Of a stretch of DNA of 64,000 nt, positions 22,202-32,216 are shown piece by piece (position 1 is the stretch's first letter; every line of letters starts with the position of its first letter). This DNA comes from Hyaloraphidium curvatum (lineage: Eukaryota; Monoblepharomycota; Hyaloraphidiomycetes; Hyaloraphidiales; Hyaloraphidiaceae). The stretch is from the NCBI GenBank assembly GCA_025558095.1, contig JAIVFI010000009.1, positions 62,001-126,000 of the forward strand, given 5' to 3'. Below the pieces are notes generated by a model. That model searched no databases. It was not told where the DNA came from and worked only from the letters and a program-made list of their open reading frames with translations. The position numbers and the translations under genes were made by a program.

Positions 22202-23768
22202 ATGCGGCGCCCCCACTCCGCGATGCGGGCCTATGTCTTCGGGGCCGTCGCCGCCGGGGCGCTGCTGGCGGCTCTGGCCGGCAGTGCGTCCGCCACGCCG
22301 GTGCCGCGCGCCGACGACCGGTTCCCCGGCGCCGTGTTCGTCGACGTGCCGTCCGAGCCGTGGCCGGCGTTCCCGGGGCTGCGGCCGCAGACGGCGCCGG
22401 CGACCGCCGGGCAGACGGGCGGCGGCGGCGTCGCGCCCAACGGCCTCAACCTGCCGTGGCAGCGCACGCCGCCGGCGTCGATCCCGTGCGACCCGCCGAG
22501 CCCCGCCTCGGCGCCGTTCTGCCCGCGCGGCCGCGTGTCCAACGCGCCGTACTGCTCCGCCTTCACCGTCGCCCGCGCCGGCGACACGTGCGCCTCGATC
22601 GCCCGCGCGTTCGGCCTGGACGGCCCCACGCTGGCGTCGCTCAACGCCCCCGCGCTGCAGACCCAGCCCGGCTGCCCCGACCTGCGCGTCGGCATGCGCG
22701 TGTGCATCTACGGCTGGCAGGGCTGGATCCCAGACGACCCGACCCTGAACGCCGGCCAGCGCTACCCGACCGTCGCCGGCGCGAGCTACCAGTACTGCTC
22801 CCGCCCCGGCGTCATGGCCCTGACCTTTGACGACGGCCCGCACATCTGTGGGTCCCATCGCCGGCCGCTCCACTTTGGTGGATTGCTGACACCGCCTCGA
22901 TCCAGTCACGCCGCGGCTGCTCGACTACCTCCGCGCGCAGAACATAAAGGCCACCTTCTTCATCAACGGCTGGAACAAGAACTGCATCTACAACGCCACC
23001 TTTGCCAACATCGTCCGCCGCGCCTTCCGCGAGGGCCACCAGATCGCCTCGCACTCGTGGTCGCACCCGTCGGTGCGCGGCATCTATGACCAGTACGGCG
23101 CGGCGGCCGTCCGCGTCGAGCTGGACCGCGTCGAGGCGGCCATCGAGAAGATCATCGGGTACAGGCCGCGGTACTTCCGCCCGCCGTACGGCGAGGGCGG
23201 GCACGACCGCGTGCTGGCGCCCATCTTCCGGGAGCGCGGCTACGTCGTGTCCATGTGGACGTTTGCCACCATCGACGCAAACATGTGGGTCCCGTGCCGG
23301 ATGCTCCTCATCATCGCGTCCCTTGCTGACCCTCCTTCCGCCCCTTGCAGCGACGACGGCCTCGCCGCGCCCGCCTCGCGCTTCCCCGACAACGTCATCA
23401 ACGCCGCCACCCGCCGCGCCTTCTGGGTCGGCTACTACGGCTCCACCAACTACCGCCCCGGCGTCACCTCGCACAGCGTGCTCATGCACGACCCCCTGCA
23501 GCGCACCGTGCGCGACCTCGCACCCTGGGTGGTCGCGCAGGGCCGCCGCCTCGGGTACCGGTTCGTCACCTTTGGCGAGTGCCAGGGGGACACGGACTGG
23601 AGGCGGTGGTACAAGCCCCGCAGGACGGGGGTCAACTACACGCGGCTGATGACGCCCGACGCGAGCTGGGTGTGCCCCGAGGACGGACCCGCGCCGAGGT
23701 GCCTGCCGTGGCAGCCGCGGTGCAGCGCGAGGCCCAACGCGACGGCGATACCGAGGCCGTGGCGGTGA
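22202..23768 (+). CDS. Secreted LysM chitin deacetylase (CE4)
   Basis: Exons 22202-22847, 22906-23284 and 23351-23768 give 480 aa. Both introns start GTGGGT and carry CTGAC. The N-terminus has a signal peptide (VFGAVAAGALLAALAGSASA). A LysM chitin-binding repeat lies at residues ~120-180 (FTVARAGDTCASIARAFGL ... LRVGMRVCIYG). The CE4/NodB domain follows with its motifs in order: MALTFDDGPH (catalytic Asp and metal Asp), SHSWSHPS (metal His pair), YFRPPYGEGG, WTFATIDAN and the late HSVLMHD. All metal ligands are present, so activity is expected: Zn-dependent N-deacetylation of chitin to chitosan at the wall. Cys-rich stretches flank both domains. The first splice yields GPHIFTPRLLDYL, as expected for the family. 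Confidence 0.93.
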
Positions 23769-24105
23769 GGGGATGGGGGCTTGGGCCGCCGTGGGAGTTG
23801 TTGGAGGGATATGTTTTATTGCCGTCTGCGCGTAGAGCTGTATCCTATTGGTCGCTATGCCTTGTCCCGCTTATTGTGCCTTCTGTCCGTCGGTTGCCGT
23901 GCGGCCGATCACGGAACATGCGACGACTGCACGGCTCTAGTCTGTGCATCCGCCGTTCCGCGCTCGCTACGAGTGAATGGCTTCGTCCACCGACGCCAAG
24001 GGGCGCTCGCACGCGGTGAGTGAGGGATCGATACCTGGGATGCGCCGCCCCAGCCTCGCCGAGACCCTGAGGGCCTGCCCCCAATGTAGCCAGCATCGCG
24101 GCGGC
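23769..24105. other. Short intergenic interval
   Basis: About 340 bp between two plus-strand genes. A TATGTTTTATTG stretch near 23810 is an AT-rich candidate 3'-end signal of the deacetylase. The O-fucosyltransferase frame is open from 23977, but its hydrophobic anchor starts at ATG 24106. No other gene. Confidence 0.45.
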
Positions 24106-25566
24106 ATGCGCGCGCCCATGCGCCTCCTCCTTGCGGCGGCCGTTGCGCTCGCCGCCCTCGTCCGCCTGCGCGGTGCCCGTCCGCCCCCGCCGCCCGCGCG
24201 CTGCGTGCTGCTCTCGACGCTGTGCCCGCACGGCGCCAACGGGCCCGCAAACGGCTACATGTCGCTGTTCCACCTCGCGGCGCTCGCGCGCAACTTCAAC
24301 GCGCTCGACGTCGAGCTCGACGGGCGGCCCGCGGCGCCGCGGTGCGGACAAGTGCGGGTCGCGCTGCCCAGGATGTGCCACGCCGGGAACTGGACGACGC
24401 CAAACACCGATGCCGGCGCACTGTTCGATCTCCGCGTGGGCTCGATCGACGATGGCTGGGAACGCGGGGCGCCGCTGTGGATCGAGGAATCCGGCGCGCT
24501 GGCGGCCCTGGGGGACCGCGGGGTGCCCTGCCTCCTCGACGGGCGGTACCTGCGGCGGAGGTTCCTGCCCTTGCGGGCGAACTCGACGCGGGCGAGCCGC
24601 TACAACGGCAGGACAGCCAACTACTCCTCGGACGTCTTTGGCGGGACTTTCCGCTGCGAAAAGTACCTCGCCGCGGGCTACGAACGCCTCCTGGGTGACC
24701 CAACACGGACAGAGCCGCGTTCTCCGACCATCGGATCCAGCATCGCGAGCGGCGGGGATGGCACCCTGTTCATCGGGCTCCCAGTCCCCCTGCATCTCTT
24801 CTTCAGGGGCGAGTCGGCGAGGTTCGCCAGGACCAAAGCGGTCCGCGAGGACATCCGTTTCCACCCCTGGCTCTTCGACACGGCCAGGGAGCTCCTCGTG
24901 CGGAGCGCGGGGCTCGACGGCAGGAAACCCATCCCCTGGGCATCGCCGGCGCGCATGCCTTCCTTCACTGCCCTCCTCTCCCGCCTCGTGGAGGACCCGG
25001 ACCGGCAAGCCGCCGCGGGCATCGCCGCCGCATCCCTCGCCCAGCTCGCGGCGGTCCACGACTGCCTCATCCCCGCGGCCGGCCCCACCCCCACCGTGCC
25101 CCCCTTCGCGGCCGCGCAGTTCCGCACCGGCGACCTGTCCGTCCTCTGCGCCGGGATCTGGGCAACCCCCGCCGAGCGGGACCAGCCGTGCGGGGCCAAC
25201 CTCTCCGCCCTGGACCCCGTGGCCTCCGAGATCCGCGGCCTGGACGTCCCGCTGGTCGTCGCAACGGACGGCGGCGACGACGTGCGCGCGCGGATCTCCG
25301 CCGCCCTCCCCGTCGCCGCCTTCCTGGACCCGTGGCTCCCCGCGGCGTGCCCGGCGTCGTCCGCAATCGCCTACGTGCTCAGGGGGCTGCTCACCCAGCT
25401 GGCGCTCTCGTGCGCGTCGCGGGTGAGGTGGACGCTGGCGAGCACGTTCTCGAGGATGATCGCAGAGATGGCAGAGGACGGCGAGTGCGGCGGGACGGGG
25501 GGGACGGCGGAGCCGCTGCCGGGAAACCTGCCGGATGCACCTGCGCACGGCGTTGCGCAGCAATGA
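24106..25566 (+). CDS. Type II membrane protein O-fucosyltransferase-like glycosyltransferase
   Basis: Single exon, 486 aa. ATG 24106 opens MRAPMR followed by a hydrophobic stretch (LLLAAAVALAALV), which fits a Golgi/ER signal anchor; an ATG at 23977 would add 43 residues. The body has the fold signatures of GDP-fucose O-fucosyltransferases: an N-terminal NGYMSLFHLAALARNFN segment, AAQFRTGD (equivalent to the H/QxRxGD donor-binding motif), PLVVATDGGDDV, and near the end QLALSCASRVRWTLASTFSRMI, resembling the C-terminal STFS motif. Cys and N-glycosylation sites are frequent. It likely acts on protein substrates in the secretory pathway. Similarity is at motif level, so another GT-B fucosyltransferase-like enzyme is possible. 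Confidence 0.62.
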   Translation: MRAPMRLLLAAAVALAALVRLRGARPPPPPARCVLLSTLCPHGANGPANGYMSLFHLAALARNFNALDVELDGRPAAPRCGQVRVALPRMCHAGNWTTPNTDAGALFDLRVGSIDDGWERGAPLWIEESGALAALGDRGVPCLLDGRYLRRRFLPLRANSTRASRYNGRTANYSSDVFGGTFRCEKYLAAGYERLLGDPTRTEPRSPTIGSSIASGGDGTLFIGLPVPLHLFFRGESARFARTKAVREDIRFHPWLFDTARELLVRSAGLDGRKPIPWASPARMPSFTALLSRLVEDPDRQAAAGIAAASLAQLAAVHDCLIPAAGPTPTVPPFAAAQFRTGDLSVLCAGIWATPAERDQPCGANLSALDPVASEIRGLDVPLVVATDGGDDVRARISAALPVAAFLDPWLPAACPASSAIAYVLRGLLTQLALSCASRVRWTLASTFSRMIAEMAEDGECGGTGGTAEPLPGNLPDAPAHGVAQQ

Positions 25567-26238
25567 TACCATGTCTGAAGACCTGGATAGAGCCATCTTT
25601 GCATCGGCTGCCGTTGGTCCTGTCCTGTCACAGTTAGGGCGGCCTTGGGCACCCAGCATGCAAACCTCCTGGTCAGCGAGATGTGCATTTGCGGTAGCGC
25701 TTGGCTAAGGCTCGTCAAGAGTGGCGCGCCGAGCCAGGGATCTTGGATCGCCTTCGCCGCACGTCTAGTCACATCCAAACCCAACATCGAAAAGGCGACA
25801 ATCTCGCTTCGGCACTAGCTGCGTACATCTCTTAGGCTGCGCATAGGAGATGCGAGGCTCCGGACCCGGGATTCCGGCACCTCTTCTACCTTCCGCCGCC
25901 GCCGCCGGTGGTGATGATGACCTCTCCCGAAGACGGACGTATGTACCACGGACTTGCCGCCATGGGCTGCAAACGCTGGGAACGAGCGGACTTGCTGATC
26001 GCTTCCTTCTCCTCCCTTCCCCGAGTCCGTTAGCGGCTGCTGAACGTATGTGGCTTCGGAGTGCCCCTGCGGGCACCTCGGTCGTCCGTGATGGTCCCGT
26101 ATTCCTGGATAAACGCAGTTGACATCGCATAACCCTTCCTCTCCTCCCTCTCTCCACAATTATATGGTACGGACAATGACGCCACACAACATGCCCGAAC
26201 AATGCCCCGGCCGCCAAAGGTCCAAGCGACGGCAAAAA
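25567..26238. other. Intergenic region with a remnant of the Ig/propeller gene family
   Basis: No intact gene. The remnant at 25768-25950 is described separately. The rest holds only short frames. The 3' part lies downstream of the minus-strand Cys-rich gene ending at 26239. Confidence 0.5.
25768..25950 (+). pseudogene. Internally deleted remnant of the Ig/propeller secreted gene
   Basis: Bases 25768-25812 resemble the 5' leader of the gene at 28222 (TCACATCCAA ... GCGACAATCTCGCTTC, compare 28169-28210). Bases 25848-25950 match its middle (29028-29135): GCGATGCG..GGC..GGACCCGGGA, a run of CCGCCG, then GGTGGTG..GATGACCTCTCCCGA.GACGGACG. About 800 bp that separate these segments in the intact gene are missing. 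No usable frame remains. Confidence 0.7.
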
Positions 26239-27585
26239 TCAAAAGACCAGCGTGGTAAAGTACGGCGGCGTGGAACAGTTGAGCGTCTGGTTCAGCGAAT
26301 TGGTCATAGACGAGATGGGAAACACGGGCGGCGAATTGGAGAGCCACTCCGTGTTAAGCTGGAACCGCTTGTACCCGTACGAGTCAGCGTTACGGATCCC
26401 CGTCAGGGCGTACTGCGTCGAGTTGTAGGTCCGCACTGGCGGCGGCGGCCCTGCATCGTACTGGTATCCCGTGTAGGTGGGGTTGTTGGTAGTCCCCCAG
26501 CCCTGGAGGTAGCACGCCAGGTTCTGGACTTCGCCCCCGGTTACCACAAACTCGAGGAAGCTGGGCACATCCAGCTCGTTTGCCGCGACCATCCCGCCGG
26601 TGGTGACCGTCATCCACGGATCGCCGGCGTACGGGTTATTCGCCTGCACCAAGGCCGCCCAGTAGTACTGGTCCACGCCGGGCGCCGACTGGACGTAGAT
26701 GATGAGGCTGACGTCGACGCCTGTGTCGCTGTCCCCTGTGTGCTCGGCACACTGGCCCGGAAGGATGGTGTCGATCACGCCCGTGCCGACAAAGTCGTCG
26801 TTGAGGTGGAAGTTGAGCACGTTGAGGTTGGAAGAGGCCGGGAGGGTGTTGCAGACCGCTACCGCGGTGGCCTCCGTGAAAAGACCAAGCTCGGGCTGGC
26901 AGTTGAACGGGTACGGGCGCGGATACGACGACGTCGCGTTGCCTCGGTGGAGGGCGACGTAGGCTTTGCAGCACCAGTGATTGCTGGGGTTTGTCAATGG
27001 GCAGCTCTTCGGCGTCGCCCGCTCAACTCACGGGTCTTCGTAACCCGAGTCACCGAACTTGGCAAGATGCTCGGCGCCGCAGGCCATGACGGGGCTCCCC
27101 TTGCCGGCCCACCTAGCCCCGGCCACGCAGCCGCTGGTGTCCCACATGCAGGCTCCCGTGTCGGGGTTCAGCAGGCACGCCGCATCGTCGCCTGGGGTAA
27201 GCATGACGGGGGTGCCCACGCCCGCGGGGCAGACAAAGGGCGACGCCGCAGCCGTTGGGCCCAGCGGGCAGTCCGCGGACAGCGGGGGGCCGCAGACCAC
27301 CGCCGTGCCGGGGCCGGGCGGGGGCAGGTCGGCGGCGTTGCAGGCGGCGGTGCTCGGGAAGACGGTGCACAGCGATGCGCCCGGCTGGGCTGCGCAGGCC
27401 GACGTTTGGTTGCCTTTGGCGCCGAGGACGGCGGTCGCGAGGGCGCCTGTGCCGAAGGGCGCGCACGACCACGGAGCCGTCGGCGCCGTGCGGACGTCGA
27501 GGTGCGCCGGCGCAGCGCCCACGGCAACAGCGGCCCCCAGGATGAGGAAAGCGGCTTGGAGAGCGTTCTGCAGAGCGTTGTGCAT
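26239..27585 (-). CDS. Secreted Cys-rich protein of unknown function
   Basis: Exons 27585-27032 and 26983-26239 give 432 aa. The 48-nt intron starts GTGAGT and ends CCCCAG with a TTGAC branch-like site, joining YEDP to NHWCCKAYVAL in frame. A signal peptide is clear (ALQAAFLILGAAVAVGAAPA). The first half has about a dozen Cys in short loops (CAPFGTG, CNAADLPPPGPG, CMWDTSGCVAGARW). The second half is a larger domain with NHWCCKAYVALH, paired Cys and many N-x-S/T sites (TYNST, SLNQTLNCST). I recognise no family. Small Cys-rich secreted proteins like this can be wall components or effectors; nothing here decides. Confidence 0.68.
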
Positions 27586-28221
27586 CGCGTCGAGGGCGTC
27601 TGGCTCGGGTCACGTCGGTCTCCCGGTCGTGAGGGATCTGAGGGATCTCCGATTTCAGGACCAAGAGACCGAGACCCAGCCAGTCTGCGTCCCCCAGCCC
27701 GGTTCTGCACCTCTCTTTCGGCGGCTCTTTCGGCGGCGCCAAACCCGTTTTGCCTCTCCGACACGCCGCTTTGCTCAAGGCACGTCGAGACCCGACTCAT
27801 CCCGTGGGAGCAGGAACCCCTCGCGGCCTCGGGCGACAAACCTCGCACAACACACTACAATCTGCACCAAATGTACGCGAATCGTCATTGAGTAGCACAT
27901 CTGACCCGCTATCGATCGCACGCCAGCCCATCCGCGCACCCGGCGCCCGCCGGTACCCGCCACCCCTTCTTCATCGGCACTCCAAGAAAACCATCACGAT
28001 AGCCTGTTGTAGCCCCCGGGCCGGTCATTGTCGTCGCCAAGGACTCGGCCGGAAGCTACGGCAGCGGGCTCGGCCATCCGGTCGGGGACGGGCGGCGGGT
28101 GGTCGTACGCCTGCACATGCCGGTGATCGTCCTGCGCCGCGAAGTCGTCCGGCGGAGCCCGAGTGATCGAGTCACATCCAACGCAATCGTCGTAACCGAC
28201 GACAATCTCTCTTCTGAAGCA
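27586..28221. other. Head-to-head intergenic region with a second family remnant
   Basis: About 640 bp between divergent genes. The inner part (28008-28172) is a scrambled remnant listed separately; 28166-28221 is the 5' leader shared with the pseudogene at 21410-21460 (opposite strand). Nothing else is recognisable. Confidence 0.55.
28008..28172. pseudogene. Rearranged remnant of the Ig/propeller gene family
   Basis: Bases 28015-28070 (+) match 29274-29340 of the neighbouring intact gene (CCCCGGGCCGG ... GCCAAGGACTCGGCCGGA.GCTACG). Bases 28070-28172 match the minus complement of its linker region 28436-28540 (GGGCTCCGCCGGACGACTTCGCGGCGCAGGACGA..ACCGGCA). Two distant parts of the gene therefore sit fused in opposite orientation right upstream of the intact copy. 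Confidence 0.7.
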
Positions 28222-30441
28222 ATGCGAACATATTTTGGACAGTTTCCCAACATCTCCCAACGGCGCCCAGGCCATGCGGGCGTCACCCTCTGCGCCGCGA
28301 GCGCCGCCCTCCTCGCGACTGTCTTCCTCGTTCCCCCTTCCCCGTGCACAGCCCTGCAGCAGTTCACTACCGCGGCGACCCACTATGACTCGCTTCGCTT
28401 GAACAGCTTTGCGCCACCGGTGGAAGCCCGGCAGCTTGGGCTCCGCCGGACGACTTCGCGGCGCAGGACGAGCACCGGCAAGCGTACGACCACCCGCCGC
28501 CCGTCCCCGACCGGCTTCATCGCCCTCGGCATGGCCGAGCCCGTTTCGGGCTACGTGGCGCTGTCGGTGCTCCCGGCACTCGAGCCGGGGTTCCCTGTCG
28601 ATTTCTACGTCGACGGCGAGGCGGTTGACGCCGGATACCCGGACGGCGCCAGATGGAACACGTTGCCCTTCCCGGACGGCGTGCACACGGTCCGCGCCCG
28701 CGTCGAGCTGCTCGACGGGCGCGTGCTGGAGCTCGCACAGCCGCGGAGGGTCAACGTCAGCAACCTCCTGTTCTCAACCACGATCCAAACAACCTGGGAC
28801 GAGGAGACTGCGGACCCAGGCGGCCGGCGCGACGTCCGGATCGACATCTCCCCCTACGCTGCCGCCGGCATCTCGTCGATGGTCCTTTGGGTGGACGGGC
28901 GGAGCGTCACCCTGGATTACCATGGGCGGAAGCCGGACGGCCGCAAGACTACGCTGGGCAGCGATCCCAGTGCTGCGGTGCACTCGTGCACCTACGGCAA
29001 CCACACTGCCAGGCTGCGCATCAGCGATGCGCGGGGCCGGACCCGGGAGTCAAGACACTTCTTCTACGTTCCGCCGCCGCCGCCGGTGGTGTCGATGACC
29101 TCTCCCGAGGACGGACGCATCTACCACAGGTCGCTGACTGTCTCTGGCACAGCAAGGGCGCGAGCCCGGGGTGCCCGCATCACTTCGGTCGAGATTAGCG
29201 TCAATAGGTCCTCGATCATGCTCGTCTCCACCGCCGGAGGCCCGTTCTCCAAACTGCTCAACCTGTCCCTTGTGGTCCCCGGGCCGGAGTTCGACATCAT
29301 TATCATCGCCAAGGACTCGGCCGGAGGCTACGCCAGCGCGTCGCGGACGGTCAGGGTCGCATCCTCGCCGCAGCTTGCCTACGCACCGTACGTCAAGCTG
29401 CCACACACCTCCACCGTGCGCATGCACGCCCTGGACGGCACCAAGCTGCTCTACTCCGCAGAGGACTCGGATGGCGGGTCGACGACCCACGTGCACGATC
29501 TCGCGACGGGCTCCACCGTTGCCCTCCAGGGATCCGCGGCCTGGTCGTACGACGGTCAGGCGTGGTCGTTCGCTGGCGACGCGACCTACATCACCGTGTA
29601 CCGCGGCCGGGACTGCGCCTCCGCGTCCTGCGTGCTCCGCTGGGATGCCTCTGGCGCGCTCACCAACCTGACCGCGGCCAACCCTCTCAAGCCCGGGGGG
29701 GGCGAGTACGGCGAACAGGACCCCCACGCCAAGCCCGAAAAGGTGGTCTCAACCAGCTTGTTGCGCTGCGCCTTGCAGTCCTTTACAGCGTACGACCCCG
29801 CGTCGGGATCGTTCGAAGTGATCCCCGGGCCCCGCGGGCTCGAGCCCCGCATTCAGTTCGACTTCTACACCAACGGCACAGGCCTGGATCTCTTCTATTC
29901 GCCGCAGAGGAACTGGATGGCCTGCGCACAGTGGGGTGTCGAGCTCATGCACTGGTCGTCAGGCACCAACGCCACCACGCTGGTCTCTGACGACGTGGCA
30001 CCGGGTCCACCAGGCGTACGCACCGACGGGAGGAGGGTCGCGTGGATCGCCGGTGACAGGCGGTCCCTGGTAGTGATGCCCGCACCCGAGGGCCCACAGG
30101 AAATCGTGTCGCGCAACGTCAGCTCGTTCGCGCTGGAGGACGGGGTGCTCGCATGGTGCGAGACTCCCACATCGGATTCCATTGTGATCAAGGCATCTGC
30201 CGAGGGTCCGGCGGTGACGCTGCAGTCGCGGCCGACCAGCGAGGGCGACAACGATTGGTGCGACGTGAGGGCAGCCGGGGGCCTGGTGGCGCACGCGGGG
30301 CCCGGGGTTGGGATCGCGGTCTGGTCGCCGGCGGAGGGCAACAGGAAGGTGCTCGATTTCTTGCCGCCGCAGTGGTTCTTTTCCGGATCGAGGCTCGTCT
30401 TCCGCGTGGGCGACAAGACGCTGTATTCGATTCCTGTGTAA
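28222..30441 (+). CDS. Secreted protein with Ig-like repeats and a propeller-like C-terminal half (intact copy)
   Basis: Single exon, 739 aa, from ATG 28222 (MRTYFGQFPN). A hydrophobic segment (VTLCAASAALLATVFLVPPS) fits a signal peptide. A basic Thr/Arg linker follows (LRRTTSRRRTSTGKRTTTRR). Two to three Ig-like beta domains span residues ~95-385, with GMAEPVSGYVALSV, VDFYVDGE, GISSMVLWVDGRS and a Big-type segment VSMTSPEDGRIYHRSLTVSGTA. The C-terminal ~340 residues repeat short strands such as VLRWDASGALTNLT, FTAYDPASGSFEV and VVMPAPEGPQE, like a WD/TolB-style beta-propeller. N-glycosylation sites are common. Likely an extracellular adhesion or binding protein; no catalytic motif is seen. 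The family is present here as one intact gene, one pseudogene and two remnants. Confidence 0.75.
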   Translation: MRTYFGQFPNISQRRPGHAGVTLCAASAALLATVFLVPPSPCTALQQFTTAATHYDSLRLNSFAPPVEARQLGLRRTTSRRRTSTGKRTTTRRPSPTGFIALGMAEPVSGYVALSVLPALEPGFPVDFYVDGEAVDAGYPDGARWNTLPFPDGVHTVRARVELLDGRVLELAQPRRVNVSNLLFSTTIQTTWDEETADPGGRRDVRIDISPYAAAGISSMVLWVDGRSVTLDYHGRKPDGRKTTLGSDPSAAVHSCTYGNHTARLRISDARGRTRESRHFFYVPPPPPVVSMTSPEDGRIYHRSLTVSGTARARARGARITSVEISVNRSSIMLVSTAGGPFSKLLNLSLVVPGPEFDIIIIAKDSAGGYASASRTVRVASSPQLAYAPYVKLPHTSTVRMHALDGTKLLYSAEDSDGGSTTHVHDLATGSTVALQGSAAWSYDGQAWSFAGDATYITVYRGRDCASASCVLRWDASGALTNLTAANPLKPGGGEYGEQDPHAKPEKVVSTSLLRCALQSFTAYDPASGSFEVIPGPRGLEPRIQFDFYTNGTGLDLFYSPQRNWMACAQWGVELMHWSSGTNATTLVSDDVAPGPPGVRTDGRRVAWIAGDRRSLVVMPAPEGPQEIVSRNVSSFALEDGVLAWCETPTSDSIVIKASAEGPAVTLQSRPTSEGDNDWCDVRAAGGLVAHAGPGVGIAVWSPAEGNRKVLDFLPPQWFFSGSRLVFRVGDKTLYSIPV

Positions 30442-30477
30442 TCCACGTCCCGCCTACTGAGCCGTTTAACGATGCTC

Positions 30478-32133
30478 TCACGCCGTCAGCCGGCACGCCA
30501 AGTCCATGGTCACGCCGACGCCGAGAGCCCTGAGGACAGTCCACAATCCGACGAGGATCGAGAACCCCGCAACCACGATACCCCTGAGAGTCGCAAACGT
30601 CATGGGCACACCAAAGAACCCGGCCTTGAACGCGTCGAGATCCGTGAATGAGAGGAGTAGGTCCCGGTGCGACAGGATCGTGTGCCGGAGCAGCGCGCGG
30701 GAAGCGGGGAGGCGGCCGGCCAGCACGGAGAGCTCTTGTGCGCAGGCGCGGTACTGCGCCGTCGCGTGGCGCGACTGCAGGTTCTTGTACGCGTACGACA
30801 GGGCGAGGTAGATCATTACATGCAGGGTGATGGCAAAGTCGCCAATCAGCAACGCAGGCAGGCAGTTTCCGACGGCGATGCTGACGACGGCTGCGACGGA
30901 GTGGGTGCACAGGGCGCCCACGCCGAGGAGGCGCAGTGGCGCGTTCGAGTCGAGGCTGCTGCGCCAGTCGGCGAGAAGCTGCCCGTGCAGGCCGATGTAG
31001 GGTTCCTTAGGGATACAGGATGCGAGGTTGGCGTCATTAATGTTTGTGTCGCCGTCTGTTGGGTGATCCGCAGCGCAAGTTAGGCGGTCTACGAGGTTGC
31101 GCAAGCATATGGCCACTGCACGGTGCCGTAAGCGGAGTTCCAGAGCGTAGACACTTGGATTCGGGGGCCCTCCGGGAAAGTACGTGTTTATCTCGGTGGC
31201 CACAAACAAGAGAACCATCACTGGTACTAAAAGCGCCGTTGCCACCGTTGAAGTCCAGACAAAGGGTCCGAGGGTGACAGCAGCAGACCAAAATGTCGCG
31301 ACGATCAAGGTGAAGTTGGTCAAGCACATGTGCACGATGAGGAAAGCCAGCATCGAGAGTCTGCTCTGCTTGACAAAAGGTCCGGTGCAATCGGGACACG
31401 AGCAGAGTTTCTCGGTCGCGTTGTCGTCAAGCAAACGCGATGAATCCGGGCGACGGCCGGCAGCAATGCTGCTCTTCATATCACCCTCCAGAAGCTGAAG
31501 GTATCGAACCAGGCCCGAGTATCCCTGGGCATCGAGGTGATCGAGGCTTTCAGGCGACCGTATGGGGCCCATGTGTTCTGGATCATCGTCCCTAGCAGCT
31601 TTGCGGCGATCTGCAGCCGCAGCGCGTCTGGCACGTTCCGTTGGAGGCGCAAAGAGACCGACCACGTAGAGCAAGTCCCAGCCCAGTTTGTGGAGCACGA
31701 AGACGACCTGACCAGCGGCGAGATTCCGGATCCCGAAGGTCCCGGGCCCCAAAACCCAAAGAAATACGTACAGAGCCTGCGAACACGCCTCCACCAGGGC
31801 CCCAATCCACGGCTTTGAGCCGAAGTTCTTGTGCAGGACCATCTCGAGTGCCAACATTGAGCCCATGGGGTTTGCCGCGGAATCCAGCGCGGCCCGGAAC
31901 GCGTCCAGTGTGAGCGGACGAGAAGCACGCCCCGCAGCAGCCGCGGCGTTGGCACCCGTCGGCCACAGCCACGCCGGGACGTCTTCGGGCAGCGGCGCCG
32001 CGTTGCCCCCGAGCGAAGGAAACAGCGCAAGTTGTTCAGCCGGCGAAAACGGGTACGGCCGCGCGCCGTCCGGTGCCTCCGCGCTATTCGCCACGTCGGG
32101 CTGATCCATATTGCTCATTGTCGTCCGCGACAT
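30478..32133 (-). CDS. Polytopic membrane protein of the local CxCPxC family (copy B)
   Basis: Single exon, 551 aa, from ATG 32133 (a second ATG at 32118 is equally possible). An acidic hydrophilic N-terminus precedes about eight hydrophobic helices: ALYVFLWVLGPG, VVFVLHKLGWDLLYVVGLF, LSMLAFLIVHMCLTN, FTLIVATFWSAAVTL, VATALLVPVMVLLFV, GALCTHSVAAVVSIAV, FAITLHVMIYLALSY and GIVVAGFSILVGLW. The Cys cluster CSCPDC lies in the loop before the third helix, as in copies A and C. The C-terminus ends WTVLRALGVGVTMDL, matching copy A. Its start lies 83 bp from the start of the divergent P450 gene, so the two may share a promoter. Function unknown. Confidence 0.75.
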   Translation of the reverse strand: MSRTTMSNMDQPDVANSAEAPDGARPYPFSPAEQLALFPSLGGNAAPLPEDVPAWLWPTGANAAAAAGRASRPLTLDAFRAALDSAANPMGSMLALEMVLHKNFGSKPWIGALVEACSQALYVFLWVLGPGTFGIRNLAAGQVVFVLHKLGWDLLYVVGLFAPPTERARRAAAADRRKAARDDDPEHMGPIRSPESLDHLDAQGYSGLVRYLQLLEGDMKSSIAAGRRPDSSRLLDDNATEKLCSCPDCTGPFVKQSRLSMLAFLIVHMCLTNFTLIVATFWSAAVTLGPFVWTSTVATALLVPVMVLLFVATEINTYFPGGPPNPSVYALELRLRHRAVAICLRNLVDRLTCAADHPTDGDTNINDANLASCIPKEPYIGLHGQLLADWRSSLDSNAPLRLLGVGALCTHSVAAVVSIAVGNCLPALLIGDFAITLHVMIYLALSYAYKNLQSRHATAQYRACAQELSVLAGRLPASRALLRHTILSHRDLLLSFTDLDAFKAGFFGVPMTFATLRGIVVAGFSILVGLWTVLRALGVGVTMDLACRLTA

Positions 32134-32216
32134 GTCGTTCCACGGTTGGGAGGCAGTTGCGCGGTCTGGTTGCGGGTCATCACTCGACGCTGCCCTCCCG
32201 GAACGAGCTCACAGCA
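32134..32216. promoter_or_regulatory. Putative bidirectional promoter
   Basis: Only 83 bp separate the start codons of the membrane protein (-) and the cytochrome P450 (+). Any core promoters must overlap here or lie inside the opposite gene's leader. No specific factor site is recognised. Confidence 0.4.

Noticed and set aside
23845-25659. 604-codon minus-strand frame
   Set aside because: Antisense of the O-fucosyltransferase-like gene, which has motifs and a signal anchor on the plus strand.
26119-27891. 590-codon plus-strand frame
   Set aside because: Antisense of the secreted Cys-rich gene; no signal peptide or recognisable domain.
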